Counted from the stretch's first letter, positions 27,144 to 39,242 are shown. The stretch is 64,000 nucleotides of DNA from Oscheius tipulae (GCA_037178975.1 JASJZH010000002.1:7987501-8051500), one strand, 5' to 3'. Numbers and translations: made by a program. Notes: generated by a model from the sequence alone, not told the origin.

Positions 27144-28263
27144 TTAATCATGATTCGGCGGGATTTCAATATTTTTTGTCAATTCGTCGAAGGCGAGCTT
27201 ATCGAGGTAGGCATTCCGGTCGAGGGAGACTAATAGCGGATGCTTATCCAGCAGAGCCGTAGCCAATGGAATCCATAATTTGACGGGCTCCCGTTGCGGA
27301 TCTTTAATCTCCGAGCCGTGGAATTGACGCGCTTTTTTTCGCAGGAAAAAGTCGTAGTAGACGTAGGTGAATTGCTTAAACGGAATTTTTAAAAGGAGTT
27401 TGAAGAGGTGTACCTTTTTCTCGTTGTTGTAATAGATCTGGATGGGGAAGCGCTTGGTGAGAATGTTCAGGAGCAGGGGAGTGAAGGAGAGAGCGACGAG
27501 GAAGGTGTTGGCCACTGAAATTTAATGGTTATATCCTTTTTAGATTGTCCGAGCATCTGTCTCTTTGTAGCCGTAGCCGGTGCATGTGCGAGTCCATATG
27601 TAAGAATTACCGGTATTAAAAGAGAATATAAAAAGGGGTTGTGGCTTTAAAGCTGTCTAACTGCTTTGGTTGTGGCCTCACAAAGTTTATTCAGGCAAAT
27701 GCCGTATTGCTAAAAAGCGCCACTGCAAATGCACGACTCGGGAATGACCTCCATTTATCATAAACTTTTTTAACCAGCTATGTTGAGCGGGAAATGACAT
27801 GGCAAAGTTTCCCAGGGTGAGGAGTTGATATGTTTGCATGAATTTTTGGCCTTTTTATATAATGCTTCAACCAGTTTTCAGCTTATACGGCTCAAAAGAA
27901 GTACCGATAGCAAAAAGCATCATGGTCGGTCGTTCAGCCGCCGCATCCCAGAGGTAACTTGACAGCACGGGGACCATGACAACACCGGCTACGGAAGAGG
28001 ACAGCGAGAGGATCTGAAAACCGCTAGTTCACTACTTCAATCACAAGTGTTGATGACCGAATTCGGTCGATGTTTCCAAAAAAAAAACGGCATAAACAAA
28101 CCTTAGCTCCAAAGACGACTCTTGATAGGGTATCGTGCGGTGTTGGCAGAGATCCAGGCGGTAGATTTTCCTTGGATAAAATGATGGCATGGCCTCGTTC
28201 TTCCGGCGTTAAGGAGCTGAAGGGTACTGTGGACGAAGCTCTAGCTAAAATTGAGATTTTCAT
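27144..28263 (-). CDS. TMEM70: TMEM70-like mitochondrial assembly factor
   Basis: Predicted inner-membrane protein; TMEM70 helps assemble the ATP synthase c-ring (and complex I in mammals). Exons: 28263-about 28103, about 28016-27909, then 27515-27144, with a likely 39-nt intron inside the last block (GTACAC...TTTAAG) that is also open in frame, so it may be retained. The first exon begins MKISILARASSTVPFSS, basic and serine-rich like a short mitochondrial presequence. Two hydrophobic segments follow (ILSLSSSVAGVVMVPVLSSY and NTFLVALSFTPLLLNILTK), then a matrix tail with QFTYVYYDFFLRKKARQF, HPLLVSLDRNAYLDKLAF, matching the [20 protein letters not shown] region of human TMEM70. Exon 1 to 2 joining is in phase. 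It precedes MED8 by 176 nt on the same strand. Confidence 0.75.
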
Positions 28264-29080
28264 TGAAGAGGATGAGAACTTTCCCGCCTAAGATTCAAAG
28301 TTTGAAATTACGCGGGATATTCTTAAATCGTGTATCCCGGTTTCTTTTGGAATGTTTTGGGCTTTACACTAATTTTTCAGAGTTCGATGTTCAAACGACA
28401 CAGCGTCAAAAACTACACCAAAAACGTCTAGTTTGACCCCAAACAAAGTATTACAAATGTACAATGCGGAAAGCTATGCAAATTGATGAAACGATTTTTG
28501 TCCTTTTCTTGTCCCCTCTCGATAGATTTTATGTCCCAGTAGCTGACGTAATTTCGAACGCTGAGTCTATTGGAGACACCTAGATGTCACAAAAAGTGCA
28601 AAGCTCCGAAAAGGACAAAAAGAAAATGTAATCCAATTTTTGATGTTCCCGCGCAAGCTCCATCCAAGAAACAGCTTGGCGGGACTCCCAATTCAGGCCG
28701 CGCAGTTTAAACGTAAAAACTTACTAATCAAAATCCTAGTGCTGGGAAGCCGACGCAGACAGCTGAGCATTCTACATACAAGCCTATTAATACCATAAGT
28801 ACTTTGCTAGAAGAAGTTTCTGGAAATCCGAGGCCAAATTAAGAAAAATTACAACAAATGGAAGCAGAAAAGGTTTATTATTTCCCAGAGGAATTGCAAC
28901 TAACGGTAACTGAATACGCCATGAAATATTAAAGACAATAGCTGAAAGATAGAAAGAGAGATAGAGGGACAGACAGAGGAGGAGAGGAAGGCAAGTCTTA
29001 TGACGAGGAAAGAGAGAAATAGGGGAAAGTTGTGGTTGCTGACTCGTAGTTGGACGGATGATCGACTGCTAGGCGCCGAA
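28264..29080. other. no gene supported
   Basis: Contains an imperfect inverted pair (TTTTTGTCCTTTTCTTG near 28495 against GAAAAGGACAAAAAG near 28607) and the text AATCCAATTTTTGATGTTCCCGCGC at about 28632, reminiscent of the interior end of the element at 40711-41166. Purine-rich AGAGAC repeats run at 28945-28995. Confidence 0.4.
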
Positions 29081-32000
29081 CTATTCAGGATGACGACGTC
29101 TCTGGAAATTGGGAGGGTATGTTTCTTTCATTTAGAGTGGCTTCCCAGTTCCAAAACACTGGCTAATCTCTTAATCTCTTGTCTTAGAATAGGTAGATCT
29201 ATAAACTTTTGTATCGTGAATACACTAACTTCCCCTCCGTTACTGTTAGGATTGTCTCCAGTTAAAATAGAAACCAAGTTTCCTTGTTAGTTTGCCCTGG
29301 CGGCGCGCACCCGGTTAACACTGTGGGCAACCCTTAACACGATGGACAACTCCAGTTACTCTCACTCTATCCCCTATTTCCTTCCAGTTAGCCCAGCCTA
29401 TTTGTCACTATCTTTCTGGCTACTGGCCTCTCTCTATATCTGTCACTGTCAACCAGTTCACAAAACTGCAACAAACCTTTACCTCAGGTCTCTGAGCTGC
29501 TCCAGTATTCGGTTCCTCCTCACTAGCCGTGTTATTTGTTTGTGTCTGTGCATTGTTGTTGTTGTTATTCTGAGCATTCGAGGGTCCCGGAGCTGTAGGA
29601 TTCAAATTGCTAAAATTTTCGACTATTTCCAAGAAAAAAAAAGTGGAGCATACCCGACGCGGCGAGCCGCACGACGCGTGCGCCTAGCCACCGGCGGACC
29701 ATTCTCTTCCTCTCTCGGAATTGGGCTTCCAGGCGGCGAGACGGGCTCCTGCTTGACCTCGGCACGTCCAACCGGCATCGGAGTCTGGGCACGTCTGACC
29801 GGAGGAGGCGGGCTCGGAGCTCTCGGGTCCCTGGGTCCCTGTAATTTTTCGCTTAAATTCGTTGAAAAAGACAAAAATTACCGCGTTGTCCTGTCGGTAG
29901 AGTGGAATGATACGCGGCTGGGCCAAGTCGACGGGCGGCGGACGGTTTGGAGGAATGGGAGCCACGGCGCCGACTCTGCCGGCAAGGGGAACGAGGACGG
30001 GAGGCACGGGCTCCTCGGGCATATCCTCGTCGGGGGCGCGCCGCTGCAAATGAGGCATTTTAGGGTATGACAAGTGTTTTTTTTCTTTTCGCCAAGAGAG
30101 ATTATCTCAAGTTCGGAGCAAAAAAGACAAATTTTAGCGCTTTCAAATCTTTACAATCCCGTGCATACTGTCAGTTGCTTTCCTCAAAAGGTTCTTTTGA
30201 TAGACTTTGGAAATCGGAAGGGCAAACCGGGCACCCGCCACGATACCCTTCGTTTCAAACCGTTTTGGGGCCAATTCTCTCTAGCTTGTTCTGTGATTAT
30301 AGAAAGATAAAATAGCAAACTCACCATAGGATCACGACGACGAAGCCCTTGAGCTGCAGCCTGACGCATCTGTTCACGCTGCTCAGCCGCACGATTGATT
30401 CTGTCGTGTCGCACACGCATGAGGCGTGCCTCCGCAACACCGTATTGCGCCAAAAATCCTCCTGGACGACCTCCACGTCTGTAGTCACGATCGCGCTCGT
30501 CCCTCTGAGCCTGATGTAGCATGTCGCGGGATCGCTCCTGCTGCTGCATGTAGAGATGCATAGGCGGTCGCGGATTGTTAACTGGTGGTGCCACGGGCTA
30601 AAAATTTGCAAAAAAGGGTTAAAAATTAACGACAATACCTCAATGACGACGGGATCGGCGTCTTCGACTTCCCTCTTGATCTCCTCGGCGGCGAAACCTG
30701 CGTTGCGGAAGAATGTGAGCAGATCTACAGCAATTTCGGCGAAGCGCGTGTTGGCAGAGGCGACGCACTCGTTCATTGTGTTCGTCAGCTGAAATAGTGG
30801 CAGATTAGGGTCACAAAATCTGTTAAACAAAACTGCCTGTTGTCCGTTTATTGCTAAGTATCTTGCAAACTTGTTGGCTTTTCCCCTTGGGAACCATTCC
30901 CATGCTTTTCTTCTCAAAAATAACTTACAGAATAGGCCAAAATTATAGCGACTCCGCAACTTTTGGCATTGAACAAATGCTCCGTATCTTGTACCCGCAA
31001 ACAGACTATTAAACTAAGCAGCTTTTCCCATTTCTTTGCATGAGAAATTTCTAGATGTCATCACTGAAGCCTATGTCAGGACGCCTACCAAGGCAAAATG
31101 GCATTTTCAATAATGACGAATACCAACAACGTATAGAGATGCATATAATGGAGTAAACAAATAAAAAGTGCCAGAAAACTGCTGCTTTTCCGAGCACACA
31201 ATACTCAAAATTTGGACTGCTTGCGCGCAGATAAGCTAAAATTCCACTTTCAACGCTGGCCAATGTCCAAATACAATCAGTTATTATGTGGCCGATCTTG
31301 ATTTGATACTAGCTACCTTACTCTACGAAGCGTTTTACAAGTCGCCATAATTGGGGACCACCCTGCATCCAAAAAGTTTAAAGCCAACGGGAATCGAGCC
31401 CTGATAAGGTTCAAGTTGCGACGCTTGGCAATACACCAACTTTTTCGCTAAAACTTGAAGCCTGAAACCTTGAAAGCAAACACCTATCAGTTAGACATCT
31501 TTTGAGGCCAAACGCCATCACAGTTAGACAGTCTTACCATTTCGTAGCGATCTGCAATGGCCTTAGCCTGTTCAATTGAGACAGTCAAACTGTCGTGGGA
31601 GGTAAAGACTTGATTATCGAGGCCTCGCGAAATGTGTTCGAAGGTCTTCATTCCATTCTTGACAATCTAAAATTGCTATTTCAGGTCTTAAAAATGGCGG
31701 AAACCCACATTGGCCAATCTGTCCTTGGCCTTGGCGGCCAGCTCACCAAACCCGGCCTCGATCTGTTCGACGGCTTCGTGGGCGCGAGCCGTGTGCATAT
31801 TGATGGCATCCTTGGCCTCGGTGATGTCTTTCTCGCCAAGAATCTTGACCTCATCTATCGGATGACCGTTGTGATTGCGGATGGCGCAAACGGCGCAGAG
31901 TTTTTCCTGGAAAGAGATACTATATTTGGGGACAAGTAACAACTGGCATTTTGACCGCTTTAAAGTAATGGCAAGGATGTATAAGATAGATTTCGAGGAA

Positions 32001-33933
32001 AACGCTACACTAGCTTTGCGCTTTTGACTGGAGTACTATCAGTCTTTTATCAGTCACTCAACACGTTCAACCCGGTGCCGTCAGTCGGTCAGTTGGTATG
32101 TCAGCCTGTCAACCAAGTCGGTCAATATGTCTACTACTTGTCCTCTCATCAACATACTGTCATTTTGCAGTTAATTATTTTTTCACTACTTCTTACCTCC
32201 CTGTCAATCGATATTTTTTTTGTCCACCTGTCAACTTTTGACAAGCCAATTTGGGTCCCTTACAGAGACTTTAACGCTACCACCGTACATTGTGAAGTTG
32301 CGTGCACGTGTCCGATTTGCACATGAAGAAAGATCCATCGTTCAAAGCGGCCGAGCAGGTCTCGCACTTCAGCAGATCACGTTTCACTGTCTTCGTCTTG
32401 TTTATGTTCAAACGAGCGATCATATCTGGACAAATAAATTTAAAATTCGACCCCAAAATATCCCTTACCTTGAAGACGATAGTTGACGGGGAGACCTTCT
32501 GGCGGGACGCGAGTCGTGCGACGACATTCCGGGCACTTGATGTCGACGTGTCGAGCTCCGTTGCGCTCTCTGGCATATGGATACTGGCGTCGAAGTGCGA
32601 AGGCACGACGGGCTGCGGGCCCCGGAGCCCAAGCATCCTGCTAAAAAAAAAAAGGGTAGTTAGTTAGGAACGCATATTTTTGGAGCGATGAAATAGTGAA
32701 ATAAGGCAAATTTCATCATAATGCTACCTACAAGCTTTGTCAAGTCTCCAAGGTTGGTCAAAGGTATTCTACGTATTTTGATAACTGCTAGAGTATGACA
32801 AGTGACAACCTCTTGTATCTGCAGCTAGAGAAGGATGGAAAATCTTGCAGGTTATCCCAAGACGATCTTTAACTGAACATATGGTGCTTGCTTCCAAAAA
32901 TCAGACATCGAGATGGTCGGAAAACGGAAGCTGGAATATAGAATCCCGCACATCCCTGCTGGTCGCTATAACTGTTTTTCTCAGCAGGATACCTCTTTTT
33001 CCGTAAAAATATAAAGAGCTCTCTAGCTTTCAGGTAAAGAGGTAGATGGAGAGGCGGAATGGTTCAAACATGGCCAATGAACGGTCGTGTACGAGCAGGC
33101 ATCGCAAGCTTGGCGGAAATATTCGCGTCAGCCAGGTTTGCAAGCAGAGGGCACCCTTGCCTGGTCGGCCAGGCTTATAAACAAAACGAAACACAAAACA
33201 GTGCGCACCTTTGGTCAGTAATCAGGCCTAGCTTGTACAGGCTCGACCTATGTCAGGAGCCGATTTCGGAAGATTTCGATTTCTGGCGCGCTGTTTACGA
33301 GGCTGGCCCATAAGTCTCTTGATTCAGAAAGCTCGAAACTGCATGATTTCCGAGCATCAGGTTCAATTCAAGGATTTGAATACAAAGAAAAGATCGACGA
33401 GAAATGCCAAATTACACTCGGCGGTGCAAGCGAGGTTTCCAGATGTTCCGATTTTACATTGGGCGCGCAAGACTCGAGATCCATGTCAGAGTTTAGAAAA
33501 ATTCTGAAAACCTACAAAGTCATCGGGACGTGGAATAGCTGCAATATCTCCTGCTTCCTGGGCTCCCCCGAGACCTCCAGGTCCTGCGGCAGCGGCCGGT
33601 GCAGCTCCTCCAGGAATGGCGGGTACACCTCCGACGCCCGGCCTGTCTCCGTAGGCTCCATACAACAGCTCCAGATCGCGGAAACCGGCGGCGAAATGGT
33701 CAAAGTTCGCGGGGAAGTAATCGGGCTCGTTCCTCTCGTGAGCACACTGCAATTTCTTAGAGTTTTCCCGTACAAAAAATGAAAAATACCATCTGATCGA
33801 CGCAGTTGGAGCAGAATGAATGACCGCAGTTGAGCTGAAGGGGACGCTGGAAGGCTGTGTAGCATATCGAACAGTCTAGAAGATCATCAAAGGCCGCAGC
33901 CTGTTCGGCAGCTGATCCGGCTGCCGGTAACAT
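29081..33933 (-). CDS. TRIM-like protein with an interrupted RING finger
   Basis: Predicted 642-aa protein, probably an E3 ubiquitin ligase. Phase-consistent exons: 33933-33790, 33746-33516, 32640-32469, 32425-32289, 31906-31709, 31666-31538, 30788-30639, 30597-30325, 30043-29882, 29838-29654, 29609-29483 and a tentative 29101-29081. Residues 21-44 are the first part of a C3HC4 RING (CSICYTAFQRPLQLNCGHSF, CSNC); the last Cys pair CPEC comes only at about 161-164, after a Gly/Ala/Pro-rich insertion. A B-box-like Cys/His cluster (CETC, CKSDTC, CAVCAIRNHNGHP) and helical coiled-coil exons (AINMHTARAHEAVEQIEAGF) follow, then an Arg/Gln-rich region and a Pro-rich tail with repeated Asn (NNNNNN). 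No SPRY or NHL domain was seen. Start at 33933 lies 11 nt after a TTTTCAG acceptor. The final seven codons are uncertain; without that splice the frame ends a little earlier. Confidence 0.75.
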
Positions 33934-36236
33934 GTCTTTATTACCTGAAAATGGCCATTTTAGGATCCAAATTGGTAGGTAATAGAAAGAAAACGAGGTC
34001 TCGATAGAAAGTAGAGGAGGAAGACTGATTTGGGAGCTAAAAGACATTTCAATGTTCAATTCTGATAGCCTTTTTTGAGCAAAAAGTGGTGAAAACTTGA
34101 GCAAGAGTGACGTAGAGGCTAAACCCCTTTGATATCATTTCAATTTACCGTGTTAGCCCTCATCATTTCATAACTTTTTGACAGATTTCACACTGTAGAA
34201 AAAGGTCAAGAGCTTGGAGAACTAATTTACAGGCTATCCTCCAGGAATGGGCGAATACTAAACGTTTCGACCGATCCGAGTATGAGCACCTGGTCTTGTG
34301 GAGAAACGAAAAGTTAGATGACAGAAAAAATGAGTATAGAAGAGAAAATCGAAACAATTTCTAAAAAATGAGATGGTTCAGGCGATTCTTGGCAGTAACC
34401 AATTGCTCGGTGTTCGGTCATCTAAATGTTTGGTTCACGAGTAATTTGAAAATTATTGCTCGGTGACCGAACCGAGCAAAAGTGCTCGGTCGTCGAATCG
34501 AGTTGCTCGTGTTCGGTCGAAAAAATAGCATGAGCCGAGCTGCTCGGCCATTTCTGCTATCCACCGCGGGTAGAACAAAAGTGTTTACACAAAGCATAAA
34601 TGTTTACACAAAATTGTGTATCATTTACATAAAAACTGGCCCAGCTAGGAGGTTGAACAAGAAAAATCTTCGCGTAGCAAAGAATTATTATGCTAGCTCA
34701 GATCGACAGGCTTTTATAGCAAAAACTGAAATAGAAGACAAGCATCAGCCTGTTTTTACAACTTTTGCAGCTTTATCAGCCAAAAAAGGATCTCAACGTC
34801 CAGGAAAAATCGATATGTTGGCAAAGTATCCGTGCTCAGCATGTGTCCTTCCCATTTTCCATTCGAGACACGAGAAATAGGAGAAGAAAATATGAAAAAG
34901 AATAGAAGGAAAGAGAGAAATAAGGAGAGCGCTCGACCAGCTGACAGCAGCCGGCGAAATTTGTGGGACGCGTGTGTGCGAAAATGACCCTAGCCGCCTG
35001 ATTTCTCCCGATATACGTGCTATTTCGTCTCCATGATTATGAATACTGTGGAGAAAAGTTTAGAGGAACATTAGTGTAATAACTAAGAAATTCGGAGAAA
35101 TTGAAGAGAGGATTACGAAAATCTGCGTAAATAATTGAATTTGCCTTGTTTTGTTTCGCAAAAAAACATAGATTTCCCTATTTCCACAAAAAAATTAGCA
35201 GGCAGCTAAAAAAAAAAAAGACCAAATAAAAATTAAAAAAAAGATCAATCTTAGAATTTGTTCGGAATGTGTTCGTGACAGGACCCGCTGTGGCTAGCCT
35301 TTAATTTTTAGCATTTGGCGCACGCACGGCGTGTTACGCCCATGCAAAAAGCGTCGCCACTTTTTCTCGCGCCAATTTCCTATTTCGAGGGCGGGAATTC
35401 AAAATTAGATCTCTTTTATTTCGTCAGCCACATACTTTCCACCTATTATTCTTTTTCCTTTTTCACAATTTTAGGCTAGATGTGAATAGTTCTGTCTGAC
35501 AGGAGGCGTGATAAATTTGGAAGCTATCTCCGTCCACAAACTGACGCCTTCGCCTTTTATAAGGCGTGATGGGAGTGTCAACTGAAACTAACGAGCGACA
35601 GGTGGAGACGCTGTTGAGAAAAACGGTTTTTAAACTTGTTATTCGCTCTAGGTTTTTCTAATGATCTGATTTCTGCACAGAATTCTTCAAAAATAAAGTA
35701 AAAAGTAAGAAACTGGTGCTCGAAGAGTGGGAAATCCGCGCAAGCGCGCGCTTTTTAGATTAATCTTGGTATGGTATTCTGTGCCAAAACCGATTTGAAC
35801 CAGGATTTTTGTAGGATACTGTACTTAAGAAAACGAGCGGCGTTTGCGCCCGGTTTGAAAAAGTGGCGACGCGCGTAACACGCCGTGGGCGGAAATTTGG
35901 AATGTCTCTTGTTACAAACTTCTGGAATTTCTTCATTCTTCCCGCTCAACATATGTAAATAGGTTCGTCACCGTGGACAGGACAATGGACATAATAAGAC
36001 ACTCTACAGGAAGAAGCTGACAGTTACACAAGAACAGTGATCCAAACAGGGGAAGAGTGGACAGAGACAGTCAAGAAGTCTGTTGACAGTGTCCCGCGAA
36101 CATGGTATGAGAAACAGTAGATCGAATATTAGCCGGTGGACATTCAGTAAGCCTTTTGACCATTTGAGGCAGACCGCGGGCAGGTAAAGACAGACGCTTG
36201 ATTGAAAGTGGGAGAGACAGTGTAGATAGATATAAA
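33934..36236. other. gene-poor region with CTCGGT-rich repeats
   Basis: Around 34400-34560 the word CTCGGT and its complement ACCGAG recur about ten times in 160 bp, many as inverted pairs. A segment near 35150-35330 is duplicated at 37085-37255. A purine-rich stretch (34875-34930) and GGCGTGATAAATTTG / AGGCGTGATGGGAG repeats (35503-35572) were noted. No convincing exon. Confidence 0.45.
35155..35325 (+). repeat. duplicated segment, copy A
   Basis: Shares ATTTCC(N)CACAAAAAAA, GCAGCTAAAAAAAAAAAAG, TGTTCGTGACAGGACCCGCT and CCTTTAATTTTTAGCA, in the same order, with 37085-37250. A further shared motif ATGTAAATAGGTTCGTCACCG lies at 35953, matching 37410 in the other copy. Downstream parts have diverged by insertions. 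Confidence 0.7.
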
Positions 36237-36419
36237 CTATGATGGCGACCTGTTGCGCGTCAGACTTGGATGCACTGCAGACGAGGAAGGCAGAAGCGGA
36301 GAGGGCGGCGAATAAGGGCGACTAGAAGACCTGGCAGAGAATGTATGAGTGATAATATTGACAAACCTATCCAGATGAAAGACAATAAGTAGAATGAAAG
36401 TATCTAACGTCTTGCTCAT
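36237..36419 (-). CDS. small putative secreted peptide
   Basis: A 60-codon frame with a signal-peptide-like start (MSKTLDTFILLIVFHLD) and a short Ser/Pro-rich remainder (PYSPPSPLLPSSS). A GT...AG pair of 36 nt lies inside the frame and is also open, so it may be unspliced. No similarity recognised; the upstream context has no clear acceptor. It could be chance. Confidence 0.25.
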   Translation of the reverse strand: MSKTLDTFILLIVFHLDRFVNIITHTFSARSSSRPYSPPSPLLPSSSAVHPSLTRNRSPS

Positions 36420-36525
36420 CCGTTACCCCCTCCCCCTTTTTTTGCTGTCGGAAGAACGGACTAAGGCGAAACGAAATTTATTTTGAAATATTACAAGCTA
36501 GAGGAAATGACACAGAATGAAGTTG

Positions 36526-37006
36526 TTAGTTTTGAGCGGCAGCGGCAGGGGTCTCCTCAGCCGTTTCAGCGACCTCGGAAGTGTTAGTGGCGGCGTCTAA
36601 GATAAGCTTAAATAAGCGAAAAGAAAGATAGACTTACTATTGTCAGAGTCCTCGACCTTCTCGGCCTCGGAGGTGTCTTCCTTGGGAGTCTCCTCCACGT
36701 CGGCCTCGGCAGCTGGAGCAGCCTCCTTGTCCTCGGCGTCGACTTCTTGAGGGGTGAAGACGGGCTTGGCCTCGACGTCGGGATTCTCCTCGGTTCTGAT
36801 CTTCTTGACCTCGACCTCCTCCTCGGTGATTTCCTCCGTCAGCTTGCGCTTCGTGGAGGCTTCCTCGAGGGGCTGGAAAGGGGAAAATTTGTATGCAAAA
36901 TTAAAATGGAACAAACTTCTTCCACGACATCTTTGGCTGGCTGGGCGACCTCCTGCTTGGCGGGGCTCTGATTCTCGTTGTTAGCGGAGGGCTCGACGAC
37001 GGCCAT
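36526..37006 (-). CDS. small acidic nuclear-type protein
   Basis: Predicted 131 aa from three in-phase exons: 37006-36917, 36872-36638 and 36596-36526. About a third of residues are Glu or Asp. It has a basic cluster, STKRKLTEEITEEEVEVKKI, that could serve as a nuclear signal, flanked by long acidic, Ala/Pro-rich stretches (EAAPAAEADVEETPKEDTSE) and ends ETAEETPAAAAQN. The composition recalls prothymosin-type histone-binding or disordered chaperone-like proteins, but no conserved domain is visible and I assign no function. The ATG follows a TTTTCAG acceptor by 17 nt, consistent with a trans-spliced mRNA. GC and codon use (GAG, GCC) are like the other expressed genes. The duplicated segment (copy B) lies directly upstream, so it may be its promoter. 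Confidence 0.7.
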
Positions 37007-39242
37007 TGCGTTAGTTTCGAGGTCTGAAAATAAAAAACACGCTATGAGTAATAAGGAACGTCAGGAATTCAAGCAAACAAAGCGTATACTTCCGAAATAA
37101 TCCCGATTTCCACAAAAAAAAATTAGCACGCAGCTTTAAAAAAAAAAAAGCTACATCGAAACAAAAAAAAAGACCAATCCCAAAATTTGCAGACACGGAA
37201 TGCGTTCGTGACAGGACCCGCTGAGGTAGACCTTTAATTTTTAGCAATTGGTGGGAATTTAAAATTCTTTTCAACTCCGGAACTCCTTCATTCTTTCCTC
37301 TTTTTCCGCCCATTTTCTTCCTTTCTATTGCTCCAAATCTTTTAAAACCATTGTATGGTTTTGCCATCAATAAAAAAAATTCCAATCCGTTTTTTGATTA
37401 AAAAAAGCGTATGTAAATAGGTCTGTCACCGTTTTCTGTCCTGTTTTCATCAAAACACCACGCAAATGGCCCTTAGCCTCGTATTTTTCCCTGTGCCGCA
37501 CGTCGATTTGTTGCCACACGCGCTGTCTCAATGACGCAACCCTATGCAAAAGCTCCCGTCGTCTGTCTTATCTCTCTTTCCAGACGGTTGCAAGCTTTTC
37601 CAGACCTTTTTTCTGTTCCATTACGCTGTTCAGCTGCATGTGAGAACGCGGAGTATTGATTTCGAGGATTACATCATATCCAGTCAGAAAAACAAGACAT
37701 TGTTGACTCTTTTGACCTAAAAATTCTGGTTTCGAAAGTGCTCCTCCCTTTTCTGTATTTCCCTTCAAAGAATCTAAAACTCCTCCATGCTCCCAGTGTA
37801 AAGTGAACCCTTGAGCGATAAAAAAAATTCGCGACAGGCGGTAGGAAGCGCGTGCTTCTGTCAAATGAGAATAATGGGTCCTGTTGGACGAGGAAATGAC
37901 GCTGATTCGCTGAAAAATGGAGGAAACTGTTCACTTTTGTTGTCTAGCCCTCATCTTGAAGTATTTACAGCATTTTAGCCGTGGAAGTGACGCGAAACAC
38001 TCGCTGAACGAGGTTTTTATCACGACTGGCACCTGATCCGTCGGGCTTATCGTTTTCGAGTGGCTGCTAGGAACCACGTGCGGTTCCATTTCGCTTGCTT
38101 TTTACTACACAGCTGACTTCCAGGCCCTCCCTCCTGTCGGGAAGAGGCCCAAAGTCAACACTTGAGCACACTAAATGTGCTCCGCATTGGCAGCTTTGTT
38201 CATAGAACGTCTGTCTCTTTTCCTCATAATTTCTGGATAATTTTTTCAGTTCTTCGTCCAAAAAGAGCCAAAAATCTGATCAAATGCGAGTATGAAGGGG
38301 TTGGAAGTACTTGGCCAAGACTTTTGCGTCAAGTTACGAATGTCTCTGTCCCGCCGATATTGCAGCAGCAGCAGACGACAGCGGGGGACGCCCCTCCGCA
38401 GCTTTTCTCTGCAAAGTGAACACGCTCTCTCACTCATCATTTCTTACGAATATTCATGCGGAACTGAGTTCGTTCTCTTATCAGAAAAAGATAAGTTGAA
38501 AGCGCACTTTCACTTGGAAGTGGATTCGAACCTCCAAAGACTCTTCTTTTCTTTTGTCGCTAGTCGCTCAATCTAAGGTCTACTGTTCAATTTTTTTAAT
38601 TTCTTACAAAATAACTTTTTCTCACAAAACATGTCTGAATGACGCAAAAACCTGGCTTGGAGGCTGTAAATTGGCCTGGAACCCCAATTTTTCTTCTAAA
38701 ACGCAGCACAGCCACTAGGATGGGTGATTTGTAAGCTAGAAATTCAAATGTCGCTCTGTTCGAACTTCAAAGTTGTTTTTACAAGATAAAAACCGCTAAG
38801 AAGGGTTTCAACGCTTTAGCTGTTCTCGGAGAGCCATTTTCGCTGTCTGCAGCTCCATCTCTACGGCTCTTCTCTTGTAAAAGTTACCCAAAAACTTCAA
38901 GAAACTGGCTTGCAAGCCAGAAGCCGCTTCAACTTTAATCTTGACCACTTTTTCTATAAAAATTCCTCAGACACCTTATTCCCTCTTAGGGATTCCTTTC
39001 CTAGTCTTTGCTCGTTCCTTGTCAGCTGTTTTATTCCACCAAACCTACGTAAAGAGGTTCCTCCTGCCGCACATCACGCGCTAGGATTTGGTGCCCGAAC
39101 CCTACACAAAGATTTGCGATCTTTCTCCTCTCCGTCGACCTTCTGTTTACTGCCATATTTCACAAAATGACGTCTGTTTGGCCCTCTCTCCACTCTCTCC
39201 CACAAACACCTAATCCTTTGATTTTTTCAGCCCCTTAGCGAA
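37007..39242. other. gene-poor region
   Basis: Holds copy B of the duplicated segment and a tRNA-like relic at about 38510-38580 (minus; GGAGGTTCGAATCCAC as B-box). Several frames of 60-100 codons exist on both strands but none has conserved features or clean exon borders. The last 200 bp are the presumed promoter of the adenylate kinase. Confidence 0.4.
37085..37250 (+). repeat. duplicated segment, copy B
   Basis: Same ordered motifs as copy A (35155-35325), including GCGTTCGTGACAGGACCCGCT-type core and CCTTTAATTTTTAGCA. It lies 80 bp upstream of the acidic-protein start, so it may carry promoter or outron sequence. Confidence 0.7.

Noticed and set aside
29342-30070. A 242-codon plus-strand frame
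   Set aside because: It is the antisense shadow of the Pro/Arg-rich TRIM exons, which are phase-consistent on the minus strand.
33457-33782. Plus-strand frame of 107 codons across TRIM exon 2
   Set aside because: Antisense of a GC-rich exon; no acceptor, donor or similarity.
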